Made by a program: the position numbers and the translations under genes. Below, one piece after another: positions 1 through 8,057 of a DNA stretch of 64,000 nucleotides; position 1 is the first letter of the stretch; the number at the start of each line of letters is the position of its first letter. This DNA is from an uncultured Duncaniella sp. (GTDB lineage: Bacteria; Bacteroidota; Bacteroidia; Bacteroidales; Muribaculaceae), in contig CAJULW010000026.1 of assembly GCA_910587515.1 (NCBI GenBank), forward strand, positions 1 through 64,000. Direction: 5' to 3'. Under the pieces are notes generated by a model. The model saw only the letters and a list, made by a program, of their open reading frames with translations. It searched no databases and was not told where the DNA came from.

Positions 1-162
1 GCGGAGCATCCGCGTCATGATGGTTCAATGGCGGGATTTACGGATAATTATTTGCGTGTAAATATTTTTCCTGACAATTCTTTGTCCAATACCGTATGTA
101 ATGTCAAAATACTTTCAATTAATTCCGAAGGAGAGGAGTCGGAGGGAGAGGTGGTGAGATGA
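1..162 (+). CDS. mtaB: tRNA methylthiotransferase MtaB-like, C-terminal end (partial)
   Basis: Frame 1 is open from the left edge to a TGA at 160-162. It encodes 53 residues that include the stretch GFTDNYLRVNIFPDNSL. This looks like the end of the TRAM domain of MtaB, the radical SAM enzyme that methylthiolates t6A37 in tRNA. The last codons overlap the next gene (ATGA, shared bases 159-162), so the two are translationally coupled. From memory, MtaB sits next to a GT2 glycosyltransferase in other Bacteroidales, which supports the call. The catalytic part lies outside the window, so the assignment rests on the tail and on context. Another MiaB/RimO-family member is possible. Confidence 0.6.
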   Translation, partial: AEHPRHDGSMAGFTDNYLRVNIFPDNSLSNTVCNVKILSINSEGEESEGEVVR

Positions 163-1193
163 GTGGTTTTATTCAATCACGTGTGGCGGTCATAATATTG
201 AATTGGAATGGAGAGAGACTTCTTCGCGAGTATCTTCCTTCTGTCGTGCGACATACTCCCCGGTGCATTGCAGACGTTATTGTCGCTGACAATGGTTCGA
301 CTGACGGTTCATTGGATTTTTTACGTAGCGATTTTCCAGAGATAAGGGTCATTGCTTTTGGTGAGAACTATGGTTTTGCTGAAGGGTATAACAGAGCCAT
401 AATGACTGTGGCGGATGAATATAAATATACTTTACTGCTTAATTCTGATGTTAAAGTCAAAGATGACTGGTTGACCCCGCTTTTTGATTTCATGGAGTCT
501 CATCCAGAGGCAGGGGCCGCACAGCCTAAGATACTTTCGCTGCATTCGCCCGGGAGTTTCGAGTATGCCGGTGCGTCCGGTGGCTTTTTGGACAGGAATG
601 GCTTCCCTTTTTGCCGTGGCCGTATTTTCGACAGTATAGAGACTGATTATGGACAATATGATTCACCGATAGAAGTGTTTTGGGCAAGCGGAGCCGCATT
701 GATGGTTGACAACAGTGTGTATCTGAGTGTTGGAGGGCTTGACAAAGAATTTTTCGCTCATATGGAAGAGATCGATCTCTGTTGGCGTGTCAAGCTTGCA
801 GGGCGTCAGGTTTGGGCGGTCCCGAAGTGTAAAGTGTTTCATCTCGGAGGAGGAAGCCTTCCGAGTTCGGATCCTCGCAAGACATATCTTAATTTTCGCA
901 ACAATCTGTTGATGCTATATAAAAACCTTCCTGCACGGGTAAGGCGGAAGCGACTTCTGCTTCGTAGGATGCTTGACACTCTTGCATGGGTAAAATTTGT
1001 GTCCGCATTTGATTTTAAGAACGCATCGGCCGTGATAAAGGCACACCGGGATTTTGCCCGCATGCGTAAATTGTACACCGATTTGCCTGAAATAGAAATT
1101 GACGACAGACCAGACTTGCTTAAGGAATGCCGTAATATATTAGTGGAGTATTTTATCCGCGGACGGAGGTTTTTTTCTGAATTGAGCGTCTGA
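159..1193 (+). CDS. Family 2 glycosyltransferase (rhamnosyltransferase-like)
   Basis: This 344-residue protein has a GT-A fold typical of GT2 enzymes that add sugars to surface glycans from nucleotide-sugar donors. Visible motifs are VIILNWNG (residues 11-18), VADNGSTDGS (42-51) for nucleotide binding, LLLNSDV (92-98) at the DxD position, and EEIDLCWRVKLAG (203-215), the ED/E-x-D region typical of WbbL-like rhamnosyltransferases. There is no signal peptide and no clear membrane helix, so it probably acts on the cytoplasmic face of the membrane. The start overlaps the stop of the mtaB-like gene, which fixes the ATG. Acceptor and sugar cannot be told from sequence. It ends 6 bp from surE, which is convergent. 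Confidence 0.85.
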   Translation: MSGFIQSRVAVIILNWNGERLLREYLPSVVRHTPRCIADVIVADNGSTDGSLDFLRSDFPEIRVIAFGENYGFAEGYNRAIMTVADEYKYTLLLNSDVKVKDDWLTPLFDFMESHPEAGAAQPKILSLHSPGSFEYAGASGGFLDRNGFPFCRGRIFDSIETDYGQYDSPIEVFWASGAALMVDNSVYLSVGGLDKEFFAHMEEIDLCWRVKLAGRQVWAVPKCKVFHLGGGSLPSSDPRKTYLNFRNNLLMLYKNLPARVRRKRLLLRRMLDTLAWVKFVSAFDFKNASAVIKAHRDFARMRKLYTDLPEIEIDDRPDLLKECRNILVEYFIRGRRFFSELSV

Positions 1194-1199
1194 TATCTT

Positions 1200-1970
1200 C
1201 TAACGTTTTAAAATCTCAGCTATTTCGGATATCCTGTCGGAGGCTGTTTGGTCTGGTTGTATAGGTACTATTGTCCCGTATTTTTGGCTAAGCCAATATT
1301 CGTCGGTTTCGGTGTTGCCGGGTTCTTCATTCAGAAATTTACCGGTCAGCCAATAAAATGGAGTGCCATGAGGAGTCGTGTAGTCAGCGTATTCCTCTGT
1401 CCATCTACCCTTTGCCGCCCGAACTGTTTTTAATCCCCGTGGAGTGCAGTCGGAAGGGAAATTTACATTCAGACATATACCTTTCGGTAGACCGTTACAT
1501 AGAATTTTGTGTGTGATTTCTTCTATAAAAGAGGTGAGTGGTTCGAAGTTTGCATCAGGCGAATGGTCGAGAAGAGAGTAGCCTATTGACGGAATGCCAA
1601 GTAGACATCCTTCCATGGCAGCACCCATTGTTCCTGAATATATATTGTTGACAGCTGCGTTCGATCCATGGTTGATTCCGGATAGAAGCAGATCCGGCTT
1701 GCGATCGAGCACGGCATGTATTCCAAGTTTTACGCAATCAACAGGCGTTCCGTTGACGCTATATATCCTTGCTTCACCGATTGGAGCATGAGTGGAAACT
1801 GTCAGAGGGGCGTTGACAGTGATTGCCGAGGATTTTCCCGATTGTGGCATATCTGGAGCTACCGCTACGACGTCACCGAATTTAAGAGCTGTGTTTATAA
1901 GATGCGTTATGCCGCGGGCATGAATTCCGTCATCGTTGGTTATAAGTATGAGTGGGCGGTTTGATTCCAT
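1200..1970 (-). CDS. surE: 5'/3'-nucleotidase SurE
   Basis: The 256-residue product matches SurE in length and motifs. SurE is a cytosolic metal-dependent phosphatase acting on nucleoside monophosphates, often linked to stationary-phase survival. The metal site is visible as NDDG (residues 12-15), the Ser in QSGKSS (near 44), and SGINHGSN (97-104). NGTPVDCVKLG (73-83) is also typical. The gene faces the GT2 gene convergently with only 6 bp between the stops, and I see no hairpin there. A divergent 160-bp gap separates it from the DUF4293 gene. Confidence 0.95.
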   Translation of the reverse strand: MESNRPLILITNDDGIHARGITHLINTALKFGDVVAVAPDMPQSGKSSAITVNAPLTVSTHAPIGEARIYSVNGTPVDCVKLGIHAVLDRKPDLLLSGINHGSNAAVNNIYSGTMGAAMEGCLLGIPSIGYSLLDHSPDANFEPLTSFIEEITHKILCNGLPKGICLNVNFPSDCTPRGLKTVRAAKGRWTEEYADYTTPHGTPFYWLTGKFLNEEPGNTETDEYWLSQKYGTIVPIQPDQTASDRISEIAEILKR

Positions 1971-2011
1971 ATATTAGAACTGAACAAGCGTTTTTCTATG
2001 ATAATAGGTCG

Positions 2012-2073
2012 CAAAATTACGATAAATCGCCAACTAATTTATGCGCTCAATTGTTAAAAAATTAGTACTTTTG
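2012..2073. promoter_or_regulatory. Divergent -7-like promoter elements (surE / DUF4293)
   Basis: The gap between surE and the DUF4293 gene contains TAATTTTG on the minus strand (2019 to 2012) and TACTTTTG on the plus strand (2066-2073). Both fit the Bacteroidetes -7 consensus TAnnTTTG and point towards the respective genes. Neither has a clear TTTG at the usual 19-20 bp upstream spacing, so both are tentative. Confidence 0.4.
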
Positions 2074-2132
2074 GCGAAAATAACGGCTCCATAGCCTGAA
2101 CGCAGTAATTTAAATTTAAAAATAGAAAGTTT

Positions 2133-2567
2133 ATGCAGATTCAACGCATTCAGACAGTTTATATCTTTCTCGCCATGGTGGCGATGATGATATTCATTAT
2201 TATTCCATTCGGAACGGTCGATCATGCATCCGGCCAATCAATTGTGACAGAGAAACTTTATACGATGTATGAGTACGGACTGCTTATTCCGGCCGCGGTT
2301 ACAGTACTGCTTCTGATTGTTGATATTTTTCTTTATCGCAATTTGCCATTACAGCGAAAGGTGTTGACCATATGCCTATTGTTGACTTTATGCTGCATAG
2401 CGGTCGTTTGTTTTGCCCTTTTTAAACAGGCCAGGGTCGAAGGATTGGATGCTTGTTTTACAGTATGGGATATATTGTTGCCGGTAGCGGTCGTTTTTGA
2501 ATTGCTTGGCTTGGGTGGAATTGCGCGCGATATAAAGATACTTAACTCATATAATCGTCTTCGCTGA
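2133..2567 (+). CDS. DUF4293 family integral membrane protein
   Basis: This 144-residue protein has four predicted membrane segments (about residues 9-28, 50-69, 77-97 and 110-130). It begins with MQIQRIQTVYIFLA, the typical start of DUF4293 proteins, which are widespread in Bacteroidetes and have no known function. It stands alone between surE and a strong terminator at 2598-2627. No catalytic motif is visible. The family call is by recognition of the N-terminus and topology. Confidence 0.8.
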   Translation: MQIQRIQTVYIFLAMVAMMIFIIIPFGTVDHASGQSIVTEKLYTMYEYGLLIPAAVTVLLLIVDIFLYRNLPLQRKVLTICLLLTLCCIAVVCFALFKQARVEGLDACFTVWDILLPVAVVFELLGLGGIARDIKILNSYNRLR

Positions 2568-2597
2568 AAGTCAGAGATGTTTTATTAATCTTTTATG

Positions 2598-2627
2598 GCC
2601 ACATCTATACATAGATGTGGCTTTTTT
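2598..2627 (+). terminator. Rho-independent terminator after the DUF4293 gene
   Basis: A perfect 10-bp stem (GCCACATCTA / TAGATGTGGC, loop TACA) is followed by six T residues, 30 bp after the DUF4293 stop. Confidence 0.9.
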
Positions 2628-2684
2628 ATACATTAATTGTTGTCTCCAATATGGCTACTGGACTTGTTTTTGTCGCTATGTCTA

Positions 2685-2715
2685 TTGACGAGAATTGATA
2701 TTAATGTTAAATTTG
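2685..2715 (+). promoter_or_regulatory. Candidate promoter of the DUF6377 regulator
   Basis: TTG at 2685-2687 is followed after 20 bp by TAAATTTG at 2708-2715, a good match to the Bacteroidetes -33/-7 pattern. Transcription would begin near 2722 and leave a leader of about 108 nt before the start codon at 2830. Confidence 0.5.
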
Positions 2716-2829
2716 CTGAGAATTATTCTCTCATAAACTCAAACCTACCATCTCTCCGCTATAACAGCCTTTTTAAGGACTTGTTTTCTCGTTTCGTCAC
2801 CTATAGTAACACATTTCTCTGCATTTTGC

Positions 2830-4401
2830 ATGAAAAAAATTATTTTAATTATTCTTCTCATTTCATCTGTGTCAGTTGCGTCGGCAGTTCATGTTGTATC
2901 GTTTCCATCTTCCAACAGCGAGCTGCTTGAATTGCTTGACAGTGAGCTTTCACAGCGTCATATATATACGGATCTTCGTAGCCATAAAATCGATTCTGTC
3001 AAAGATTTGTTTGCTGCCGATAGCACGCGGACAGTTGAATTGTATTGCGAACTCGGTCGCCTTCATGAAGGATTGAATTGTGATTCAGCCATAGTGTATT
3101 ATACGGCTGGTTTTGAAATGGCGCGCAAGGCGTGCGATGTTGTAAGTGCGCAACGTTTCCTTATACATCGGGCTTCTGTGTTGCGTAAACTCGGGGCGAC
3201 CGCTGATGCTGTGCGTGATCTTGAATATGTGAGGAGTAAAGGGCTTAAAGACGAAAATTGTGTCCTTTTTTACGAAGTGGAACGTGATTTTTTCATGACA
3301 TTGGCAGAGACGTTTTGGGGTACGGAAATGTCAAAAAATTACAGGCGTAACGGACTTATATACGCTAAACGACATCTTGCCCTGCTTCCTCCGGATTCTA
3401 CCGCTTCACAACTTTGCCAATCATTGATATATTTCGGAGAGGGGAAGCCGGCTATGTTTCTTGCGTCGCTTCGCGAACTTGCCGACAGCATAAATGTGTC
3501 AGATGCTGAATATCCCATGGCTATGACATGTCTTGGAGGGCACTGTTTGGAACTCGGATATTACGATGATGCAGTACGTTATCTCAGCATGGCGGCTCTT
3601 TCCGAGATATATCGGGGAGAACGCCAGGGTACGGGATTGATACGTCTCGGTAGCGCATTGTATAAGAAGAAAGATTATGAACGTGCCTATAATTATCTTA
3701 CAATCGCTCTTGAGGACGCACTGAAGTCAAGTTCTAAGTTGAATTGTATGATGATTTCAGAGGCTCTGATGCCAGTTTCGTTGGATATTAGAAGCTATAA
3801 TAATCGTAAGTTGATGCTTCTTACCGGTTTTGTTGTAAGCCTTATAGTGGCTGTTCTTCTATTTGGCCATCTCTATATGTCGAAACGCAGGCGTGTACAT
3901 GAAATTGAACTTGTCAAACGGCAGCTTGCCGCAGCCAACTTATCTAAAGATACATATATATCCGAATTTATAAATCTATGTTCCACCTATATGGAAAATC
4001 TTGAAGATTTCAATCGGATGTGTAGACGGAAAATAACAGCGGGACAGACGGACGATCTTCTTAAATTCATAAAAGATGGCAAAGTGCTTGATGGCCAAAG
4101 GAAGAAGTTCGAAGATATGTTTGACGACTCATTTCTATCCATATATCCATCATTTATTAAAGATCTTAACAAACTTTTGGCTCCTGACAAACAGGTATCT
4201 ACAGTTGCTCCAAATGTGCTTTCAAATGAATTGCGTGTATTAGCATTTACGAGACTTGGTGTTAACGACACCGTCCAGATTGCCCGCTTTCTTGGTGTAT
4301 CGTTGAATACTATATACACATATCGCAATAAGTTGCGCAATAAAGCGATCGCACGCGATTCTTTTGACTCTGATGTCATGAAAATTGGAGCGATAGAGTG
4401 A
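2830..4401 (+). CDS. DUF6377-type membrane-bound transcriptional regulator
   Basis: The 523-residue protein has an N-terminal signal peptide (residues 1-19), a TPR-like helical domain exposed to the periplasm (about 40-320), one membrane helix (327-347), a coiled linker rich in charged residues (350-450), and a C-terminal helix-turn-helix (about 467-505; ELRVLAFTRLG then VQIARFLGVSLNTIYTYRNK) resembling LuxR-type DNA-binding helices. This architecture fits Bacteroidetes DUF6377 regulators, which probably sense an envelope signal and act on DNA while membrane-bound. The gene stands alone. Its targets are not known; the small-RNA candidates and PCMD genes downstream are the nearest possibilities, which is inference only. 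Confidence 0.75.
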   Translation: MKKIILIILLISSVSVASAVHVVSFPSSNSELLELLDSELSQRHIYTDLRSHKIDSVKDLFAADSTRTVELYCELGRLHEGLNCDSAIVYYTAGFEMARKACDVVSAQRFLIHRASVLRKLGATADAVRDLEYVRSKGLKDENCVLFYEVERDFFMTLAETFWGTEMSKNYRRNGLIYAKRHLALLPPDSTASQLCQSLIYFGEGKPAMFLASLRELADSINVSDAEYPMAMTCLGGHCLELGYYDDAVRYLSMAALSEIYRGERQGTGLIRLGSALYKKKDYERAYNYLTIALEDALKSSSKLNCMMISEALMPVSLDIRSYNNRKLMLLTGFVVSLIVAVLLFGHLYMSKRRRVHEIELVKRQLAAANLSKDTYISEFINLCSTYMENLEDFNRMCRRKITAGQTDDLLKFIKDGKVLDGQRKKFEDMFDDSFLSIYPSFIKDLNKLLAPDKQVSTVAPNVLSNELRVLAFTRLGVNDTVQIARFLGVSLNTIYTYRNKLRNKAIARDSFDSDVMKIGAIE

Positions 4402-4552
4402 TTGCGATACTGCCTTTATGTGTGTTTAATCGATGTGATATCTTATAGTCATATTTAGATAAAATAATCAGGTGTATTTATGCATATATTTGATTGTTAA
4501 ACATTTAGCTGTTTTAATGTTTTAAATCAGTTTAGATATAATGTGCTGTCTG

Positions 4553-4583
4553 TTGCGCTTAGGTGAAAAAGAGTATATCTTTG
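4553..4583 (+). promoter_or_regulatory. Promoter of candidate small RNA 1
   Basis: TTG at 4553-4555, a 20-bp spacer and TATCTTTG at 4576-4583 form one of the best promoter matches in the window. No ORF of useful length follows before the hairpin at 4738-4770. Confidence 0.65.
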
Positions 4584-4589
4584 CGTTGT

Positions 4590-4770
4590 AATATACAAAG
4601 ATTGTTAGTTTCAGTGATACTATATCAAGGTATACTTTCGATTTTGACACTTAGGTAAATAAGATATATTAAGGTATTAAAGATTTGTTTTATGATAGGT
4701 TTTTAGAATTACTATCAACTACGTTAGATTCTGTTGGGAGCGGTCCTCGTGATGAGGGCGGCTCTTTTCT
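4590..4770 (+). ncRNA. Candidate small RNA 1 (about 180 nt)
   Basis: A consensus promoter (4553-4583) is followed by about 150 nt of AT-rich DNA and a GC-rich hairpin with a T-run (4738-4770). No protein of more than a few codons fits in it. The terminator loop (GTGAT closed by C-G) and the segment AAAGATTGTTAGTT recur in similar form in the second unit at 5025-5150, so the two may be relatives. I do not recognise a known RNA family. The unit could also be the leader of a decayed gene. Confidence 0.4.
4738..4770 (+). terminator. Terminator of candidate small RNA 1
   Basis: GAGCGGTCCTC, loop GTGAT, GAGGGCGGCTC and then TTTTCT. The 11-bp stem has one mismatch and one G-T pair. Confidence 0.7.
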
Positions 4771-5010
4771 ATGATTGATATATCGGGAATTTGTTGATTG
4801 TACATTTTGAGTGCCTTGGATTTTTTGTAGATAATGTGTATTGTGGTCATAAAACCAATTGAAAAGAAGATTGACAGTTATATTTAAAGTTTGATAAGTT
4901 GGAGTAATGACGACTTGTACTTAATTGATATATAATATATTATTTACTTATAATTTAATATCTAATTTATATTTTTCATTCAAACCTATGCAAAGGATGT
5001 TCGGATGTGT

Positions 5011-5018
5011 TATCTTTG
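5011..5018 (+). promoter_or_regulatory. -7 element of candidate small RNA 2
   Basis: TATCTTTG followed by CGATGTG, close to the same context as the upstream unit (TATCTTTGCGTTGT). The -33 region is not a clear match. Confidence 0.45.
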
Positions 5019-5024
5019 CGATGT

Positions 5025-5150
5025 GTAAAATTTTAATCAGTTTTTGGATTGTTAAAAATCAAGTAATTTCAGTAAAGATTATTAGTTATTTATACTAAGT
5101 GCTAAATTTAAGGAACTAAAAAAGCCGCTTCGTGATGAAGCGGCTTTTTA
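5025..5150 (+). ncRNA. Candidate small RNA 2 (about 125 nt)
   Basis: A -7 element at 5011-5018, about 95 nt of AT-rich non-coding DNA and a strong terminator at 5118-5149 make a second promoter-terminator unit with no ORF. It shares with unit 1 a segment (AAAGATTATTAGTT here, AAAGATTGTTAGTT there) and the GTGAT terminator loop. The terminator also serves the convergent gene at 5167-6555, so part of the signal may belong to that gene. Confidence 0.35.
5118..5149. terminator. Bidirectional terminator
   Basis: A perfect 13-bp stem, AAAAAGCCGCTTC / GAAGCGGCTTTTT with loop GTGAT, has A and T runs on both flanks. It can stop small RNA unit 2 on the plus strand and the PCMD gene on the minus strand. 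Confidence 0.9.
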
Positions 5151-5166
5151 TTGGCCTATGTGAATA

Positions 5167-6555
5167 TTACTTCACATATATTTTTGTGGATTTGTCGCCA
5201 TGACGTTTGATATATATGCCTGGCGTCAGGTTTTCTTTGTTTACTTTAGCTCCCTGAAGATTGAAATACTCTACAGTGGCGTTAATGTTGTCAATGCCGA
5301 TTGAATCGATTGACGAAGTTCCCGATGTAAATGTCACATTGATGGGTATTCCGTTCCAGGTGACATCAATCTTCATGTTAACTTTGTCACCGTCTATCGA
5401 GCCGGCAAGCGTGACATCAGCGGTAATGAAACCGCCCATGAGCTGCATACCTTTTTCTTCTCCTGCATAGGTTTTGATTCCATTGACTTCGGTAACTGTG
5501 ACATCTTTAAGCTTGATATCACCGAGCGGCATATCGCTACCTTCCATAGAGAGAGTGAGGTTTGGCAGTAGGAAGTCGCATTTGCCATCGGCTGTCGGAG
5601 TTATCTCTATTGTTGATGGTTGGTTTAGGGCAATTTGCTGACCTTTCATTTCCACATTTAGATAACCGTCATATTTATTGGCTTGCTCTGCGTATAGGAG
5701 TTTTACATTGTCGATTGTAATCGTGTTGCCTTGTCCTAATACTTCCGCTCCGCCAAAATAATCACCGGCTGCGATTATTACGTTTATCATTTCAGGCATA
5801 GCGTCTGACTTATAGTCAAAATCAGCATGAAATTTTGTCCATTCGGATGCGTCATCGGTTATGTCTGCATTTACAACCGCGATAAGTTCGAAGTCAGCTG
5901 ACGGTACTACCTCACCGCCTTTTGATCCTGACATATCCATTTGGAGTACACACCGGTCTCTGTCGATCATGTCGACTGCTATGGTGGTGCCGAAAGCCTC
6001 TATATTGCCCGGCACATTCTTTTGGGTAACATGTCCTTTCCAGATATAGGCCACAACAGTAGTCTTTTCGTCAGGCTTGCTTGTCCCTCGGCTACGTTTG
6101 TACATAAATTCAATTCCGGATGGGCGTCCGTTGAATTCAACTCCTCCGAACGATCCTCCGTCGTTCTGGCTGCCCATGACAGATGTCGACCAAGTTTTGC
6201 CAAGAGAAATATATCCAGGTACCGTCTGTGTTGATAATAGGGAATTGGGAGAATTTGATAATTTTATCGCAGAGTTTGATTCATATCCGGGTTCGTTGTT
6301 GCCAACTAAAGTCGCGCCTAAGCCGTTGATGCCTATGACATGTGAGATACACCACCCGGATGGATTCTTTCCTGTGACCGTTACGTCATCTATTTTTTGT
6401 GTTACGACAGTCGTGTTGTCTTTGCTGGTCCATGGAACGCAGTCGGTCCATTCTCCTTCAAAATCGGAATTAGGCAGTTGCTGCTGGGCGAATGCGATTG
6501 GGGATGCAACCCCGAAAACCATTCCGCCAAGTAGGGTTCTGTAGAATAATTTCAT
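5167..6555 (-). CDS. Secreted PCMD/calycin-like domain protein with C-terminal sorting-like tail
   Basis: The 462-residue product has a signal peptide (residues 1-23, ending in PIAFA), followed by a beta-rich domain (about 25-290) resembling the putative carbohydrate metabolism domain PCMD (QLPNSDFEGEW near the start; ITIDNVKLLYAE near its end). A second beta-sandwich (about 295-420; DGKCDFLLPNLTLSMEG) resembles a calycin-like domain. The last 35 residues (YFNLQGAKVNKENLTPGIYI..KIYVK) resemble the type IX secretion or surface-sorting tails of Bacteroidetes. It is probably exported and may bind glycan. Its partner may be the divergent PCMD lipoprotein at 6895. Catalysis is not shown. Confidence 0.7.
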   Translation of the reverse strand: MKLFYRTLLGGMVFGVASPIAFAQQQLPNSDFEGEWTDCVPWTSKDNTTVVTQKIDDVTVTGKNPSGWCISHVIGINGLGATLVGNNEPGYESNSAIKLSNSPNSLLSTQTVPGYISLGKTWSTSVMGSQNDGGSFGGVEFNGRPSGIEFMYKRSRGTSKPDEKTTVVAYIWKGHVTQKNVPGNIEAFGTTIAVDMIDRDRCVLQMDMSGSKGGEVVPSADFELIAVVNADITDDASEWTKFHADFDYKSDAMPEMINVIIAAGDYFGGAEVLGQGNTITIDNVKLLYAEQANKYDGYLNVEMKGQQIALNQPSTIEITPTADGKCDFLLPNLTLSMEGSDMPLGDIKLKDVTVTEVNGIKTYAGEEKGMQLMGGFITADVTLAGSIDGDKVNMKIDVTWNGIPINVTFTSGTSSIDSIGIDNINATVEYFNLQGAKVNKENLTPGIYIKRHGDKSTKIYVK

Positions 6556-6715
6556 TGTTTACTTAAATTGATTGGTTTGTTTGTTAGTCTGAATATTGAT
6601 GTTAATACATAGATAACCTATTGGCATATATGTCATGCGGAAAAAATGTCGTTTATTGTGGTCGTCACTGCTCCCGAGTCTTGATAAAGACTATTGTGCA
6701 AAATTTTTCACGGAG

Positions 6716-6749
6716 CAAATGTAAGGACTTTTTTTGGTTGTTTTACAAA
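6716..6749 (-). promoter_or_regulatory. Candidate promoter for the PCMD/calycin gene
   Basis: On the minus strand TTTG (6749-6746), a 22-bp spacer and TACATTTG (6723-6716) resemble a Bacteroidetes promoter, with a spacer slightly longer than usual. The leader would be about 155 nt. The 339-bp divergent gap from 6556 to 6894 holds nothing else beyond the plus-strand element at 6841. Confidence 0.4.
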
Positions 6750-6840
6750 TAATGACTGTATTTTACTAAAATTTATGTTCAAAAGGCGATAAAACAATGG
6801 AAATAGCGATATATGTGCTTATAAATTGATGTATTATTCT

Positions 6841-6848
6841 TACTTTTG
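6841..6848 (+). promoter_or_regulatory. -7 element for the PCMD lipoprotein/porin pair
   Basis: TACTTTTG lies 46 bp before the start codon at 6895 and fits TAnnTTTG. No TTTG sits at the expected upstream distance. Confidence 0.4.
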
Positions 6849-6894
6849 TGGCTAAATTGCTATAAAGGGCTTTAATTTAACCATTTGTTATATC

Positions 6895-8049
6895 ATGAGA
6901 ATATTAAGTATGGCATTGGCTCTCGCCTTTGGGTTGGCGTTTGTGTCGTGTATTGAAAAAGAACCTTTGAACGCTGAGTGTGATATAGAGGGCGCGTCTT
7001 TGTCGGGAGAGATATTGCTAAATTCCGATGTTGATGATGTGCATGACAGTGTCACAATTGTCGTAAAAAATTATGTCAATGTCACGAGTCTTGCTCCTGA
7101 ATTTAAACTGACTCCCGGAGCGACGATATGTCCTGCGAGCGGAACAGTGCGTAATTTTACCGATGCTCAGGAATATACGGTGACTTCTCAGGATGGCCTT
7201 TGGCGTAAGACATATAAGGTTGCGGTCGTAAAGAATAATCCCATTGTCCTCAAATCCGGATTTGAGGATGTAAGATTGATCACAACTTCTCAGGGTGGGA
7301 AATATGACGAATTTATCGACATTCAGATTGATCCGGATACGGAAGACCACGTCAGTACGTTGGTCTGGGCCAGCGGTAATTCCGGTTTTGCATTGACTAA
7401 CGGTAATAAACCTCCCGAGACCTATCCCACTTATCAGGCTGCATATTCGTTGCCTGGTGAGCCTGACGGAAAATGTGTTGCTATGGTGACCAGGTCTACT
7501 GGTGCTTGGGGCGCATTGGTGGGAAAACCATTAGCTGCGGGCAATCTTTTCATAGGAAAGTTTGATCCGAGCAATGCGGTGAATAACCCTTTACAGGCTA
7601 CCCAGTTCGGTATGACTTTTCTTGATGTACCGCGATATTTCAGCGGATATTACAAGTATACTCCGGGAGAGGTCTATCAGAGATTCAACGAATCTACAAA
7701 TAAGCTTGAAGCAGTGCCCGGAAAAAAGGACGAGTGCAATATATACGCTGTGTTTTTCGAATCGACGGAGGACATGAAAAGACTTGACGGTACAAATGTC
7801 CTGTCGGACGACAACCCTAATATAAAAGCGGTGGCGAGATTCAGCTCGGAACAGCGCAGAGGAGCATCCGAGTGGACATATTTCCATCTTCCATTTGTGT
7901 TTCGCGATGGTGTTCAGATCGATCCCGAGAAGCTTGCCAACGGTGGCTACAGCATTGCGGTGGTCATGACTTCAAGTATTGATGGCGATTATTTCTCCGG
8001 AGCTATAGGCAGCACCCTTTTTGTTGATGAGATTGAGGTAAAAATATAG
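6895..8049 (+). CDS. PCMD domain lipoprotein
   Basis: The 384-residue protein begins with a lipoprotein signal (lipobox FVSC, Cys19). A small N-terminal beta-sandwich (about 25-115; EFKLTPGATICPASGTVRNF, YTVTSQDG) precedes a large PCMD-like domain (about 120-384), which ends in the characteristic SSIDGDYFSGAIGSTLFVDEIEV. PCMD proteins are found beside polysaccharide-use genes in Bacteroidetes and are presumed surface glycan-binding or glycan-degrading proteins; this is family knowledge, not shown here. The porin-like gene starts 8 bp after the stop, so the two form an operon. Confidence 0.75.
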   Translation: MRILSMALALAFGLAFVSCIEKEPLNAECDIEGASLSGEILLNSDVDDVHDSVTIVVKNYVNVTSLAPEFKLTPGATICPASGTVRNFTDAQEYTVTSQDGLWRKTYKVAVVKNNPIVLKSGFEDVRLITTSQGGKYDEFIDIQIDPDTEDHVSTLVWASGNSGFALTNGNKPPETYPTYQAAYSLPGEPDGKCVAMVTRSTGAWGALVGKPLAAGNLFIGKFDPSNAVNNPLQATQFGMTFLDVPRYFSGYYKYTPGEVYQRFNESTNKLEAVPGKKDECNIYAVFFESTEDMKRLDGTNVLSDDNPNIKAVARFSSEQRRGASEWTYFHLPFVFRDGVQIDPEKLANGGYSIAVVMTSSIDGDYFSGAIGSTLFVDEIEVKI

Positions 8050-8057
8050 CGGACATT

